Assembly (NCBI RefSeq): GCF_009727055.1
Contig: NC_052355.1
Coordinates: 7,990,990 to 8,054,989 of the forward strand
Length of the DNA: 64,000 nucleotides
Reading direction: 5' to 3'
Origin: Benincasa hispida
Lineage: Eukaryota > Streptophyta > Magnoliopsida > Cucurbitales > Cucurbitaceae
Made by a program: the position numbers and the translations under genes. Numbering within the stretch: position 1 is the first letter of the stretch; each line of letters begins with the position of its first letter. The notes below the pieces were generated by a model. That model worked only from the letters and a program-made list of their open reading frames with translations. It did no database searches and was not told where the DNA came from. Below, one piece after another: positions 46,690 to 59,144 of this stretch.

Positions 46690-49625
46690 GGCTACATCTA
46701 AGGGTGAGTCTGGTACCCTTCAAGATAGGATTGATCCTCATATGGAGGACATGGTTTTTGATAGGATCGCCTAAAGGCTAGTGGAGAGTGTAGTGTCCGT
46801 ACAGACAGATCAAAATAAAAAGTATGGCACTGAAAGGTACAAGGCACTGGGTACTACAACGTTTGAGGTGCGACAGACCCAGCAGATGCTTAGGTTTGGC
46901 TTGATTCGATAAAGAAATGTTTTAATGTGATGAGTGCTGGGATTAATGCCCTAAATCTTATAGGGTCCTGCAGTTTGCAATTGGATTGTACAAATATTTT
47001 ATTTATTTAATAAAATATGAGATGTTTTATTTGACATTTAATAGCATAAACCCACAAGCTAGTAAACTAACATCCAAGGTTATCATTTGTAGCTTAAAGA
47101 TGTATGTAGAGATATACAGGTGGATCATGTTTAATTGATAACCTAAATGGTCTGTAGTAGATGGATATGGTTGGATACCATATCTTGGTGACTCTACGAA
47201 TACGACCTGCTTTGTAGGTGTTACAATTGTTGTACAGTGCTATAAATGATCTGATCCTGACCATTCATGTGGAGACATGTGAGCAGGGGTATTCTATACA
47301 ATGGAGTTTGTGTAAGACTCGACCACAAAATGACTAGTCTCATTATATAACGTCGTTCATAATAGAGACTTACATTTCACCAGGATATCCATAGGTGAAA
47401 TGACCTGAATCCTGAGCAAGTTGTGAACTCCTACCTATGAAGGCGATCCTTTAGTTCGTATGGGTGAGAGTGGCCAAATCCTTGACTCAATAAACCTACC
47501 ATTTTGAGGATTCGTCTGATTGGGGAGTTGGGAACACAACTACACAAGGCAAAGTTCACTCATTCTCTGATGTCAGAGTAAGTAGATAAATTGCTCTCTT
47601 AATGGCTGATTCCAGGGTTTGAATAATGTAGCGTTACACCCTCTCTTGCCTTGAGAGGGGTTTGGTCATAGTTGGACTATAAGGAGTTAGATGTACAAGG
47701 ACAAAACGGTAATTTTGGCCTAGTTGTACTTACGACCAATTTGTGAAAGGTCATTGCACTATTGACTAGTTATATCTAATGGACACATAAATATATCTGT
47801 AGTGCGACGAGTGCAATTGTCGATTTTTAGTCGAGTGCCCAACAGTTATTGGATGTTGAATAGTTTAATTAAAGAAGTTTAATTAACTATTCAAGTACCA
47901 GTGGAAGCTTCAATCTACAGGTCCATGAGGTCCTCTCTGTAGCTCAACAGGGATTTAATGAGAATCAATTTTGGATTAATTTGAATTGTTCAAATTAAAT
48001 GAGGAAATTAATTATATGTGATATAATTAATTTAATTTAAATATATATGACATAATTACATAATGTATTTGATACATTTGAGATGAAATAAATATTTGAA
48101 TGTGATTCGAATATTAATTATGTGAATTTGATTCATATAATTAATTTTAATATAAATGAAATTTATATTAAATACCATGTATTGATGAGAGAATTAAAAA
48201 CTATAGGTTATATTGTATTTGATATATATTATATGTTAAGTTAGTTAATGTATAATTATATATTTTTAAATAAATTGAAATTATTTTTAATTTGTTTACT
48301 TTTATCGATTTATGTTTATTTTAACTTTTTGAAATTTAAAATATAGGGAGTTATTTCTAACTCCCTCTCCCTAGTATCTGTCATCTCTCTACGTGTGGGA
48401 GTGGTTAAAGATTGGACAGTTTTTTCCTTCTTCACAGAAGAGAATTATAGAGATTGATCCATAATTTTTGCTCTGAGAAAAATCCCAAATTGCTCTCTCC
48501 CCCTTCCTAATTTCTTCTCCCTCTCTTCCAAAATTAAGAGCCCACACACTTTTTAGTGATTCTCATCCTAAAAGTTAATACAAGAGGCTCCAATTGGTTG
48601 TGGCCATTTAGTTCGAGGGATCATTTTCGTTCGTGACAAATTCAGAGAAAGGAATTCACGTGAAGAAGGGTTCTTCAAAGGTAAGAATTTTTGAAACCCT
48701 AATTTCTTATTCTCTAATTTTATTTGGCATATTGTAAATATTATCGTGTTATTGCATAATTTTATTTCTATAATTTCATTCTGTGAAAAACAAAAATTGG
48801 GACGATCCACATTTTCAATTAGGGCCTTAACAGATTCCTTCAATGAGATGTCCTGACGATCAGAAGGTCGATTTAGTTGTGTTTTTACTTTAGAAAGAAG
48901 CTGAGAAATGGTGGAAAGTCCTAGATTCTAGGCGAAATAGATCTGAAGTTATGACCTGAGAAGAGTTCAAGAAATCTTTTGAGGAAAAGTATTACCCTAG
49001 TTCATTCAGAGAGGCGAAGAAAGATGAGTTCTTGAAGCTGGTTCAGGGATCGACATTGGTCAGTGAGTATGAGCAAAAATTTATTGAGTTATCTCAATAC
49101 ACCCTTCCTATTATCGCTGAAGAAAAGAACAAGTGCAGGAGGTTTGAGAATGGTTTGAGGTAAAAAATTCACACGCCAATGACTTCCACAGCTACCTAGA
49201 TGGACTTCTCCTAATTAGTTGAGACAGCTATCAAATCTTAGAGGAGTTTGGCTGATGAGGAGTAGTTATGAAAAGGAAAAGAGGAACAACGAGGATTTAC
49301 TTCCGAAGAGTCTGGAAGTGAGAATTTCAAGCCCGCTTTAGGGAGTTGGAAGTCAGCACGAGAGATCAAGGAGTTAGACAGTTGACCACAAGAGATTAGG
49401 GAGTAAGGATTCAGCGGAGGTCGAGTAGGAAGAGATCGAGGAAACCAGTTGTTCCAGTTGAAGGATCCAGGTCAGGACATATGAGCGAGTCTGTTTCTAG
49501 TACGACCATGAAACCCCCCATGTTCGAGTTGTGGTAAGAATCACTTCAGGTCGTGTTATAGTGGAAGAAACGTTTGCTATCAGTGTGGTAGGACATGTTA
49601 TTTCATGAGGGAGTGCCCTCAGTTA
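46690..49625 (+). pseudogene. Gypsy gag with zinc knuckles, split by a copia LTR
   Basis: Gag sequence before (46690-46934) and after (48843-49625) a solo copia LTR. Across the junction the frame reads KCFNV then MRCPDDQKVDLVVFLL, KEAEKWWKVLDSRRN, FKKSFEEKYYPSSFREAKKD and FIELSQYTLP, a typical retrotransposon gag (W-W motif, EFL, A-E-E-x-R-x-F-x-G-L). Around 49512-49620 a zinc-knuckle pair reads C-S-S-C-G-K-N-H-F-x-x-C and C-Y-Q-C-G-R-x-C-Y-F-M-R-E-C-P, the second with His replaced by Cys. Several stops; inactive. Confidence 0.8.
46935..48842 (+). mobile_element. Solo copia LTR, 1908 bp, TSD ATGAG
   Basis: TGCTGGGATTAATGCCC to GATTCCTTCA. Perfect TSD ATGAG at 46930-46934 and 48843-48847. Inserted in gypsy gag. 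Same family as 42041-46127 and 537-3336. Contains the paired GGAGTTATTTCTAACTCC palindrome (48347-48364). Confidence 0.92.
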
Positions 49626-49799
49626 GTATGGGAGACTCAAGGTTAGCATAGAAACGACTTCTCAAACTATAGATCATCTCAGAGCAGTTGGGGCTAGAGG
49701 TGAGGATTCTAGTGGAGTCAAACAAAAAGAAGTGGCTGGGCAACGTCCAGAGTAAGGTAGAGTTTACGCTGTGACCCATCAGGAGGCCGAGCAGTCGCC

Positions 49800-50195
49800 A
49801 GATGTTGTGACTGGTAGGGTAACTTTTAATGGTCAATCTGCTCATGTATCGAGAGATTCTGGTGCTACTCAATCTTTTCTTTCTAATATGTTTGCATTAT
49901 ATTGATAGGATGCTAAAAAATATGTCTATTGAGTTGTTTATTTCTACTTCTGTTGGGGAGATATTGATAGTGAAAGAAGTTCATAGAAATTGTGAAGTAG
50001 TAATTAGGGGACAAAGCATGTTGGTTGATCTGATCCCTCTAGAATTACTTGAGTTTGATGTTATATTAAGCATGGATCTCTTGAGTAAATATTATGCTTT
50101 TGTTGGTTGTTATAAGAATGAGGTAGTGTTTAGCAGACCTGGAGAGGTGGAGATAGTTTGCACGGGGAGCAGGAGAGTTCTTCCTAGTACCTGAT
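49800..50195 (+). pseudogene. Gypsy aspartic protease
   Basis: Reads GRVTFNGQSAHVSRDSGATQ with SFLSN; DSGAT (about 49855-49869) is the retropepsin active-site triad context. A frame change near 49903 is followed by VVIRGQSMLVDLIPLELLEF and DVILSMDLLSKYYA, matching the second half (I-L-G-M-D-W-L pattern). The active-site triad is present, but the frame is broken, so a working enzyme is unlikely. Confidence 0.85.
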
Positions 50196-50339
50196 TTTAG
50201 TAGTCAAGGGAAAAATGTTGATGAGTAAAGGATGTACAGCCTATTTGGGCAATAGAACTGTTCCACAAAATAGGAAGTTGAGACTAGAAGGCGATCCAGT
50301 GGTTCGAGAATTTATTAATGAGTTTTCTGAGGAGTTATC

Positions 50340-51665
50340 GAGTCTGCCACCTGATAGAGAGATTGATTTACAATTAATCTGATTCCAGGTACAACCCCTA
50401 TTTCCCAAGCACTATACATAATGGCACCAGTTGAATTAAAGGAACTAAAGGCGCAGTTACAAGAATTGGTGGACAAGGGTTAGGTCAGACTCAGTGTGTC
50501 ACCTTAGGGAGTGCCAATTCTGTTTGTGAAGAAGAAGGATGACACTCTCAGGTTATGCATCGATTATAGGCAGTTGAATAAGGTAATGATACAGAATAAG
50601 TACTTGTTACCCCGTATTGATGACCACTTGATCAATTGAAGGGAGCAATAGTGTTTTCCAAGATAAACTTGAGGTTAGATTATCACCAGTTAAAGATTAG
50701 AGGGGTGGATGTTCCTAAAACTACCTTTAGAACCAGCTATGGGCACTAAGAGTTCTTGGTCATGCCGTTTGGCCTGACAAATACCCATGTTGTGTTTATG
50801 AATCTTATGAATAGGATATTTCATCCTTACTTGGATCAACTTATGATTGTTTTTATTGATGATATCCTTGTGTATTCTGTAGACGGGGAAAAGCATATGG
50901 AACACTTGAGGATTGTGCTACAGATACTACGGGAGAAGAAGTTATATGCTAAGTTTAGCAAATGTGACTTCTAGCTGGATCGGGATGTGTTCTTAGGCCA
51001 CGTAGTATCCACTGCAAGAGTGAGCGTAGATTCTCAGAAGATAGAAGCGATAGTAGGACGAGAATGACCTGCCACGATGTCAAAAGTATGTAGTTTTCTC
51101 AAGTTGACAGGTTATTACAGGAGATTCGTGGAAGGCTTTTTGAAGATAGCCCTTCCGTTGACTAGGTTAACTAGGAAGGATGTTAAAGTTGAATGGTTAG
51201 AAGAGTGTGAGTAGAGCTTCCAAGAGTTGAAGTTAATATTGGTGTCCGCACCAATTCTAACCCTTTCTACACTAGTGAGGGAGTTTGAGATCTACTGTGA
51301 TGCATCCAAATAGGGTTTAGAATGTGTATTGATGCAGGAAGGAAAGGTGGTAGCCTATGCTTCTAGATATTTAAAGAAGCATGAGTATAGTTATCCTACC
51401 CAAGATCTAGAATTGGCAACTGTAGTGCTGACCTTGAAGATATGGACATATTATTTATTTGGTGATGATGCCACATATTTACTAATCATGAGAATTTAAA
51501 GTATATTTTCGATCAGAAGGAGTTAAACTTGAGAGAAATCAGGTGGTTAGAGCTAATTAAGGACTACAACTATATTATTGATTACTATCTAGGGAAAGCA
51601 AATGTAGTAGCTGATGCACCGAGTAGGAAGTCAGGATATGCAAAAGTTACTCTTTGTGCTGTTTG
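50340..51665 (+). pseudogene. Gypsy reverse transcriptase and RNase H
   Basis: Reads [43 protein letters not shown] and [10 protein letters not shown] (F-I-D-D at 50852-50863), FSKCDF, VFLGHVVS and GYYRRF. RNase H follows with YCDASK (Gly stop), [21 protein letters not shown] and LGKANVVADAPSRK. At least six in-frame stops or shifts. Gypsy order (RT and RNase H before integrase) is clear. Confidence 0.92.
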
Positions 51666-51669
51666 ATGG

Positions 51670-53190
51670 ATGTTGATACAGGAATTGAGGAGCACTGACG
51701 CCACTTTGGCAGTTGGCCAAGCAGGGAGTTTGATAGCTCATTTCAAGGTTAGGCCTACTTTAGTAGATGATATTCTCCGAAAACATCTAGGAGATTCCAA
51801 TCTTCGGAAGTTCATTGAAGAGGTGAGTAGGAACCAGAGGTTAGATAGTGAGCTAAGATCAGATGGAGCCTTATTTAAAGAAGGAAGGATATGTCTGCCT
51901 AATTTTATGACATTGAAGAAGGCCATTCTAGAGGAAGCTCATAGTTCAGCCTATGTCATGCATCCAGGCAGTACTAAGATATATAGAACACTAAGGAAAT
52001 CTTATTGGTGGCCTAGAATGAAACGAGAGATAGCAGAGTTTGTAGACAGATGTTTTGTTTGTCAGCATGTTAAGCCTGAGTGGTAGAGGCTTGCGGGACT
52101 ACTTAATCTACTTCCAGTGTCGGAGTGGAAGTGGGAGCATGTCGCAATGGATTTCTTATTTTGTTTACCCAGAACACCCAATGGCTATGATAGCATTTGG
52201 ATAATTTTTGATAGGCTGACTAAGACAATTAAGTTTTTACCAGTTAAAATCACTTTTATCGTTGACAAGTTAGCTACGTTGTACATTGAGAGGATAGTGA
52301 GCCAGTATGGAGCTTTTATGTCTATAGTTTCTGACAGAGACCCGAGATTTACTTCAAAGTTCTAGCCCAGTCTATAGAAAGCTCTGGGTACTAAATTACA
52401 CTTTAGTACAAGATTTCATCCACAAACAGATGGTCAGTCAGAGCGAACGATTCAGATATCAGAAGACATGCTAAGGGCATATGTGTTTCAGTTTAAAGGT
52501 ATTTGGGATACACACTTGCTATTGGTAGAATTTTCTTATAATAACAGTTATCATTCAAGTATTAAATGGCTCCGTATGAAGCCCTATACGAAAGGCCGTG
52601 TAAAACTCATGTTTGATGAAATGAAGTGGGTGAAAGAAAGTTAGTAGGGTCAGAACTAGTACAAATGACCTTAGATAGTGTTAAGTTGATTAGAGAGAAT
52701 TTGAAGATAGCTTGAGATAGACAGAAGAGCTATACAAATAAGCAAAGAAGGGAGTTAGAATTTTAGGCAGGAGACAAAGTATTCCTTAGATTATCACCAA
52801 GGAAAGGAATACTTATATTTTGCAGAAGGGTAAGTTGAGCCCGAGGTACATAGGACCCTATGAGATAGTGGAGTGGGTTAGGCCAGCAGCATACAAATTA
52901 GCTCTATCGCAAGAATTATTCAGAATACATGATGTCTTCCACGTATCAATGTTAAGAAAGTATGTACCAGATCCTTCCCATGTGTTACAAGATTAACAAG
53001 TTCAGTTTAAAAAAAACTTGTTTCATGAGGAAAAACCAGTACAAATTCTTGATAAAAAAAAGCAAGTGTTGAGGAATAAAATAATACCGATAGTGAAGGT
53101 ATTATGGGAAAATCATGAGGTAGAGGAAGCTATATGGGAGACTGAAGAATAAATGAAGAATAGATATCCCTATCTATTTGCATGATAGAG
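51670..53190 (+). pseudogene. Gypsy integrase with chromodomain-like C-terminus
   Basis: Zinc-binding H-H-C-C region: HPGSTKIYRTLRKSYWWPRM with RCFVCQHVK (51960-52075). Core: EWKWEHVAMDFLFCLPRT (first Asp), SIVSDRDPRFTSKF (second Asp), [13 protein letters not shown] (Glu). C-terminal part: LSPRYIGPYEIVEWV, AAYKLALSQELFRIHDVFHV then VPDPSHV, and IVKVLWENHEVEEAIWETEE, the shortened chromodomain tail of Tekay/Del chromoviruses. Stops at 52084, 52362, 52650 and elsewhere. Confidence 0.92.
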
Positions 53191-53236
53191 CTAGAGGCAA
53201 ATTTTGTGGATGAAATTTTCTAAGCAGAAGGTAAAT

Positions 53237-56200
53237 TGTAAACCCTAGACCCTATTTTACAATGTAAGTATGTTTAAGGTAATGTATTCATGTATGGTTA
53301 ATCTCATTGTATGTATATTGTTTGTAGAAAAGGGGCTATGGGGTTTTTGGAAGGAAAGATATTCTATGTATAGAAGTCTAAGCTCTTGGGTAAAGAGTGC
53401 AATATGACACAAAGAACAAATAAGAGAGCTTGAGGTTGGTTGTGACTTCGCATGCATCCAAGGATCAAAGGGGAAAAGATTATTCAAAGTGAGGCTTGCG
53501 TTGAGAACCATGAAGGGTTTCGAATAATCTACCAAGGCAAGGGTTAGGCGAGCCACAAGGCATAAGATATGCGTTGGCTTGAAGGGCGCTGAAGAATGCC
53601 ATAGAGTCTATAGGAGATGTTGGTAAGCGGCGAGGACCAATGCAAGTGTTTAAGCCATGAGGGCAGCCGACAAGGGCTGGAGAGGCGTTGGCAAAAAGAG
53701 GAGCCTATAAGATGAGAACCAGCTTGTGCGTTGGTATTCAACTTATGCGTTGATATGAGATAGAGGAGTTTAGCTTAATCACCAAGTTTAGTGGGCCAGA
53801 TGTCGAGCTTAGTGCCTTAAGCATAACTTAGTGGTCTAATTGTCACCATATTAAACCCTCTGCTCCTGCATTAACAAGTATATAAGGAAAGTAAGAAGAG
53901 GAGATAGGTTTGGCATTCTCACTTGTGTAAAGGGAAGGAAGTTGTTGTCATTCGGAAGGTTGATCATTGCGAAGGGTGAGCTTGGGTTGCCAACCGAATT
54001 TTTCCATGAATTCGAGTTGAAACTTAAAGACTCTCCTAAGAGTTACAAGCTTTCGGATTGCTCAGGTAAGTGAAGAAGATTGAGGAATTTTGAGCTTCAT
54101 AGGAGGAATCGGAGGCTCAAATTTTAAGGTAAGGAAGTTATGAACAAGTTCTTGGAAGAAAATTCTATGAGATAATGTTTGGAATTTAAGTTATTAAAGC
54201 TAGAATTTGAATATAGAAATTTGATGAGTGAACAAGTAGGCAACTGCATCTGGGGGATAAGTATGCAGCTAACGTTTAAGGTTGTGCATGGGTGAGAGTG
54301 CAAAGAGATACGTGGTTGAGCGCAAGCATTGGTTGTGGTGTGTGCACACAAAGTGAACGCAAGGTTGCGAGGGAAAGAAGGACATCGATAGGGGGATGCT
54401 AAGGGGAGCGTAAGCAAGCGCTTAACGCATAGACACCGTGGGTGTGTCCTAGAGCCTAAGTGAGCATTGTGAGTGCAAGGTAAATTGTCTAATATCGTGT
54501 TGCAATGAAGTATGCTATGCGATGAAGTATATGTTAGGTTGTATGTCCTAAAACTCGTAGTTTGTAAAATTAAACATATTCCATTATCTATAAAGATGTT
54601 ATTGACATTTATTCAATAAAGTTGTTGAATATGTAAATTGCATTTGTAAAGACTAAATCCAATTAACTAAGATTCATGGCTATTACATGAATACTTGAAC
54701 TTTATGTGGAGACATAAAAATGGATCAAGTTCGAGTAAATAGCCAAAACGGTTTATAGTATATGAATAAGGTTGGGTACCTTATTCTGATAACACTATCG
54801 GATGCAACCCGCTTTGTAGATAGTACAAACAATGTGATCCTGAATCGTTCATGTGGAGACATAAGAAGTGCGGCCGTCCTATGCAATGAGTTTGCATAAA
54901 ATCGGACCAATAAATTAGTCACTCTTACTTTTTAACATTGTTTACTGTTTAAGACTGACTGTTTCGAATAGATGACCTAGGTAATTCGACCTTAATCTTG
55001 AGCTAACTATGAACTCCTGTTTATTCAGGATTATCCTTAGATTTGTATAGGTGAGGGTTGGCTCAACAATGCTGACTCAATAAACGTTCCATTTAAGGGG
55101 TAAGACTGGGTAGATAGTTGGGGACATAGACCGCATGACGGAATTAACACTACCCAATTTAGGGATAGGACAAAGGTTTTTCTCTTAAGTATTGAATTCA
55201 GGTCTTAAACAATGGGCCCACCCTCTCATTAGCTCGAGAGGGATTCGGTTTAGTGATTGGATCACAAACCAATTGTTCATTAGAAGATCAGTGGAATTTA
55301 GGGAGCAAGATGTAATTTCGGGGGTAATACAACATTTGACCCAGTCATTATTACGAACAAACTGTGAAGGGTCGACTTACTAATTATGGTTAAATCAAAC
55401 AGACGATAATATATATATACAGTAAGGAGAGTGCAGCTATCGAGCTATAGTGGTGTGACTCGATAGTTAACGAATATTGATTAATTTGGTCTAACGATTT
55501 CAGCTAATTAATTTCAAATCGTTGGAGCTCATGATCTGTAGGTCCATAAGGTCCCTCTAATAGCTCGTAAATCTTGAATTAGTATATTGAGTGAATTTGA
55601 AGTGTTCAAATTCAATTTGGGAAATAAATTTGAAATGTTCAAATTTTAAATTAAGATTTGAATTTGAATTGTTCAATTTCAAATTAGGGTTTGGATAATT
55701 ATATTCAATATAATTGACGTTTAATTTATCGAAATTAAACATAATTGGAGAGTTTAAAATAACTAAATGTTGATTTAAATATTAAATTACATGAATAGGA
55801 TTCATGTATGAAATATGTGTTTTATTAATTTAATATTTGATATTAAATTAATTAATTAAATTTATTTTAATTAATTATTTAGTTTAAATCAATTTCATTT
55901 TTTGAAAATTCAATTTAAGAAATTCAATTTTACATTATATTTAATTTAATTGTAAAGTAAATATAATTTAATAAAATTGAAAATAGGAAATTGATTGATA
56001 AGTTAGTGGAAAAATCCATATTTTGGGTTTGATAGTGGATTAATCCCAAATGTCAACACTTAGCCACTAAGATTATGCATTTTGAAGTGTCAAAAAATAT
56101 CATTCTTTAGTATTTGCATGTAATTGTTACATAAAAAGATTTCTCAAATTAAAGGAGAAGAAATTCTACTGAAACTCTCTCTTTCTCAAAAAACCCTCCT

Positions 56201-57780
56201 TAGTCCCTCATTCTATTGACTTCAATCCTGATTTCCACCACTCAAATCCAAGTTGGAGAATAGTAGAGAAGATCTCTTGGAGGTTCACTGTTGATTTGAA
56301 GCTCAATTTCGTGGAGAGCAGCTTGAAGTTGAGAGAATTCATCAAAGGTATAAGTTCTGAAACCATCTTCTTTGAAATTCTTTTCAAACATGCTTATAGA
56401 ACTCAAATTAAGTATAATTAGGATGCTTATTGATTCCGATTGCTTATGTTGCATGCTTGTAATTTCCTTCAGTAAAGTATGCAGTGAAAGTTGTGAGGGT
56501 TGTCTAAGTGTGAAGTTAAACTTAAATATGTTAACTAAGCACAAGCGGTAGCTAGTAGTTTTAACAAGATTATTTATTGATGTTACAGGGCAAACGCAAA
56601 TAAAAAATACCTATCATCCATTGAGGAAGTAGCCTAAGATAGTAAGTGACAGTTTATGAATATTTTCTCTTTATGTGTTTTCGAAGCATGATTTACTACT
56701 GAGCTAGTTTTTAAGATGTTTTTCCAATAATGTATCACACATGAGCTTTCAGCCTTGCGATGAGTTTTCTAAGTAAAACATGATTTCTTTAAGCACTACT
56801 CCGACGCATGCTCTAGTATGAGAATTGATGTGTGGACGCATAGTCTAATCTTGTCTGAGCATTGAGTTTTACGAAGCATACGTTAACCAATATTCCTTAA
56901 CTTATGTTATCCTTTCATGATGAATGTGTTAAAGACTCGTTTAATTGGAATGGTTAATATTTCAAAAGTTGAGTTTTCTTATCCAAAAGAAGAATTATGA
57001 TGATATAATGAGGAAACCCGATACTAAAGATGTGAACATATCTGGGTCCCCTAATACCTAAGGTATGACGACATTCAGAACATTACCACGTGCACAAAGG
57101 TACTATACTATCGACACTGATTGTATCGAGATTACTCTACATAAACTAAGGATTGACATTGAGGGATCGAGCAAAAGGGCTCGCTCTCAACTAAGGGTGA
57201 ATGATGAGGATTTCCAATGAAAATGTTAATGTTTGAGTTTTCCAGGATTTGAATGTTTTATATGTTTTAATATATACGCGTATAATTGTTTTAGACCCTG
57301 AAGTCTTTTAAGGAAATTGATGTTTACCTGATGCTCAATAAGTATGTTTTAGGGTAGTCACTCACTGGGCTAGTAATTCACTCTTTTCAATGTTTTATTT
57401 TTTCTAGGTAGTGGTCAACTGCCCAAAGGATAGTTGTACTACTAGTCTGCCATTCAGAATGCAAGGGTTGGAGTGAAGTGAATCTTAGGTTATTATTTTT
57501 TTTTTTTTGTTAACGGTTGTCCTTCATGTACATATTAGGGATCTAGGATAGTACAGTCTATATATGAGTATGTTTACTATTTGCATGTATAAGCTTGGTA
57601 TCTGTTTATGTTAGTCGGTTGGAGGAAATAAATGTTTATAATTGCTTATCAAGTGCTTGAGATTCTGTTGAACAGGTTGAATGATAAGGATGGGTAGTTG
57701 ATATCATAAGAAGATTGGCATCGACTGTCTTCACATATTCTCCTAGGATAGTAAGGGGTTGTGGGAGGGGGATATGACAT
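53237..57780 (+). mobile_element. 3' LTR of the gypsy element, split by a copia LTR
   Basis: Starts TGTAAACCCTAGACCC just after a purine-rich TAAGCAGAAGGTAAAT and ends GATATGACA. Own length is about 2.6 kb after removing 54532-56476. Contains G-box CACGTG at 57087-57092. Shows the empty site for the copia LTR carried by the 5' LTR. Confidence 0.85.
54532..56471 (+). mobile_element. Solo copia LTR, 1940 bp
   Basis: TGTTAGGTTGTATGTCC to TTTCCTTCA. TSD GTATA (54527-54531) / GTAAA (56472-56476), one change. The sister 5' gypsy LTR has the empty site GATGAAGTATAGTATGCG (41229-41246). Closest in sequence to the LTRs at 5575 and 27974. Confidence 0.9.
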
Positions 57781-58059
57781 TTCCAATATATGAATTTCTA
57801 ATTTTTAGATACATGCACTTCTAGGTACATGTAATTATTCAAGTATATGAATAGTATGTATACATGTACTTTGCTTTTTTTGTGTCTTTTAGGAATGTCT
57901 CTTGAGTATTATAAAAAGGGGATTCTTTTCCTCATTTGTAATCGAGTTAAAAATTAATGGAAGCAAATTGAAGTTATAAAAAAATTGAGTTTCAAGAGAA
58001 CAATATTCTTCTCTTGTGTGTTCTTCAATTTTGTTAGAGAACAAGTTTCTTCTTTTCAA

Positions 58060-58965
58060 AGTTTGTGAGATTTATAGCAAATTTTAGAGGGGTTCGTCAA
58101 TGCTTCCAACATGAAGCAGTTAGTGCTAAGGAGGTTCACATGTTTGATTTTTTGTCTGTGGATAGGAAGTGGTGGGGTCTCTTGTCTCGTATGACTTGCT
58201 TGAGCATTTTGGTCTGGTTCATGGGGATTTCTCTTGCATTAAGAAGGATGAGTGGGTTTGGGTGTTGAGTAGCAGGAGGTGTTTCTCGATTGCGAGTGCT
58301 TATGCGACTTTGCATCCTCTAAGGTCTCCGGTACTGTGGTTTCATTTGATTAGGTTTTAAGGGCAATATCCCTAAATACACATCGTTGAATGGTTGGCAG
58401 TGAATGATAGGTTAGGTACCAGGGATTGGCTGCATAGATGTTTTGTTGCCCACTACGTGTCTCCTGCGTTCTGGTAGAGTTGAGTCAAGGGACCATTTAT
58501 TTTTTAAGTATGAGTTAAAGACGGAGATTTGATGTGGTATGCTTAGGTGGATGACTTTCTCTCATCAATTGTTGGAGTGGATTGTGGAGTTGGGTTGGAT
58601 GTGTTTTGTTGGTGGAGGGAAAAGGGGTTAGAGGAAGTGGGGGTTGATTGTGTGGTGTGATTTGATTTATTTTCTCCAGAAGGAGCAAAATCATTGTTTG
58701 CATGGTGGGGGGCACTTGTCTTGCCTCAATTATCTTGGATCTTATTATTTTTGTGGTTCAGGCCTGTGTTATGTCGTGGTTTGACTAGTTTGATTTAGTT
58801 GAATTTTCTTGTTGCTTGGATAGTTTTGTCTTTTCTATTTTTGTTTTTTTTTGTTGTCTCTATCTTGTTTATGGGATGTGGGGATGATTATTGAGTTTTC
58901 TTTGACGCCTTAGCTCCAGGCTCTGAGATCTTACTATTTTTGCATTCATGTAAATAAATAAATAG
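58060..58965 (+). pseudogene. LINE 3' end relic (zf-RVT domain region)
   Basis: Broken frame reading DEWVWVLSSRRCFSIASAYA then a PVLWFHLIRF-KGNIPKYTS-like block, NDRLGTRDWLHRCF and SRDHLFFKYE: the reverse-transcriptase zinc-binding domain of plant L1-type LINEs (W-x-x-x-G-x-F-S-V-x-S-A-Y ... W-x-x-x-x-P-K ... R-L-x-T-R-D ... E-S-x-x-H-L-F-F). The 3' end carries a TAAATAAATAAAT tail (58950-58965). Lies between the gypsy element and exon 2. Confidence 0.75.
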
Positions 58966-59034
58966 TGATACTTATTGATTATAAGCAACAATTTATGTGT
59001 GATTAGCTATCACATTAAACACGTTAAAGTAGAC

Positions 59035-59118
59035 TTCTGCTTAATGGTAATTGACATGATCTTTTGACCTAAAGGTCGAAGGTTTAAGTATCCCCCACTT
59101 TAGTTGCACTAAAAAAAA
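59035..59118 (+). mobile_element. Short tRNA-related SINE-like element
   Basis: TTGACATGATCTTTTGACC, AGGTCGAAGGTTTAAGTATC (degenerate B box) and TTGCACTAAAAAAAA tail. Pattern remembered as common in cucurbit introns; tentative. Confidence 0.4.
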
Positions 59119-59144
59119 GTTCTATAACTTTAAATGAAATAAAG

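Larger units (their letters stand above)
40405..57780 (+). mobile_element. Ty3/gypsy chromovirus-type element (about 17.4 kb with nested insertions)
   Basis: Complete but decayed gypsy element in ABCG intron 2, antisense to the gene. 5' LTR 40405-46689, internal region 46690-53236, 3' LTR 53237-57780. LTRs start TGTGAACCC/TGTAAACCC; the 3' LTR ends GATATGACA. The flanks TTTCT (40400-40404) and TTTCC (57781-57785) fit a 5-bp TSD with one change. Gene order gag, protease, RT, RNase H, integrase, chromodomain-like end fits a Tekay/Del-type chromovirus. Three copia LTRs sit inside it (42041, 46935, 54532). Confidence 0.85.

Noticed and set aside
46690..53200. Possible endogenous pararetrovirus or envelope-bearing retrovirus
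   Set aside because: Gene order gag-PR-RT-RH-IN plus chromodomain-like tail, LTRs and TSD fit a plain chromovirus-type gypsy element; no movement protein, coat or envelope-like frame is visible.
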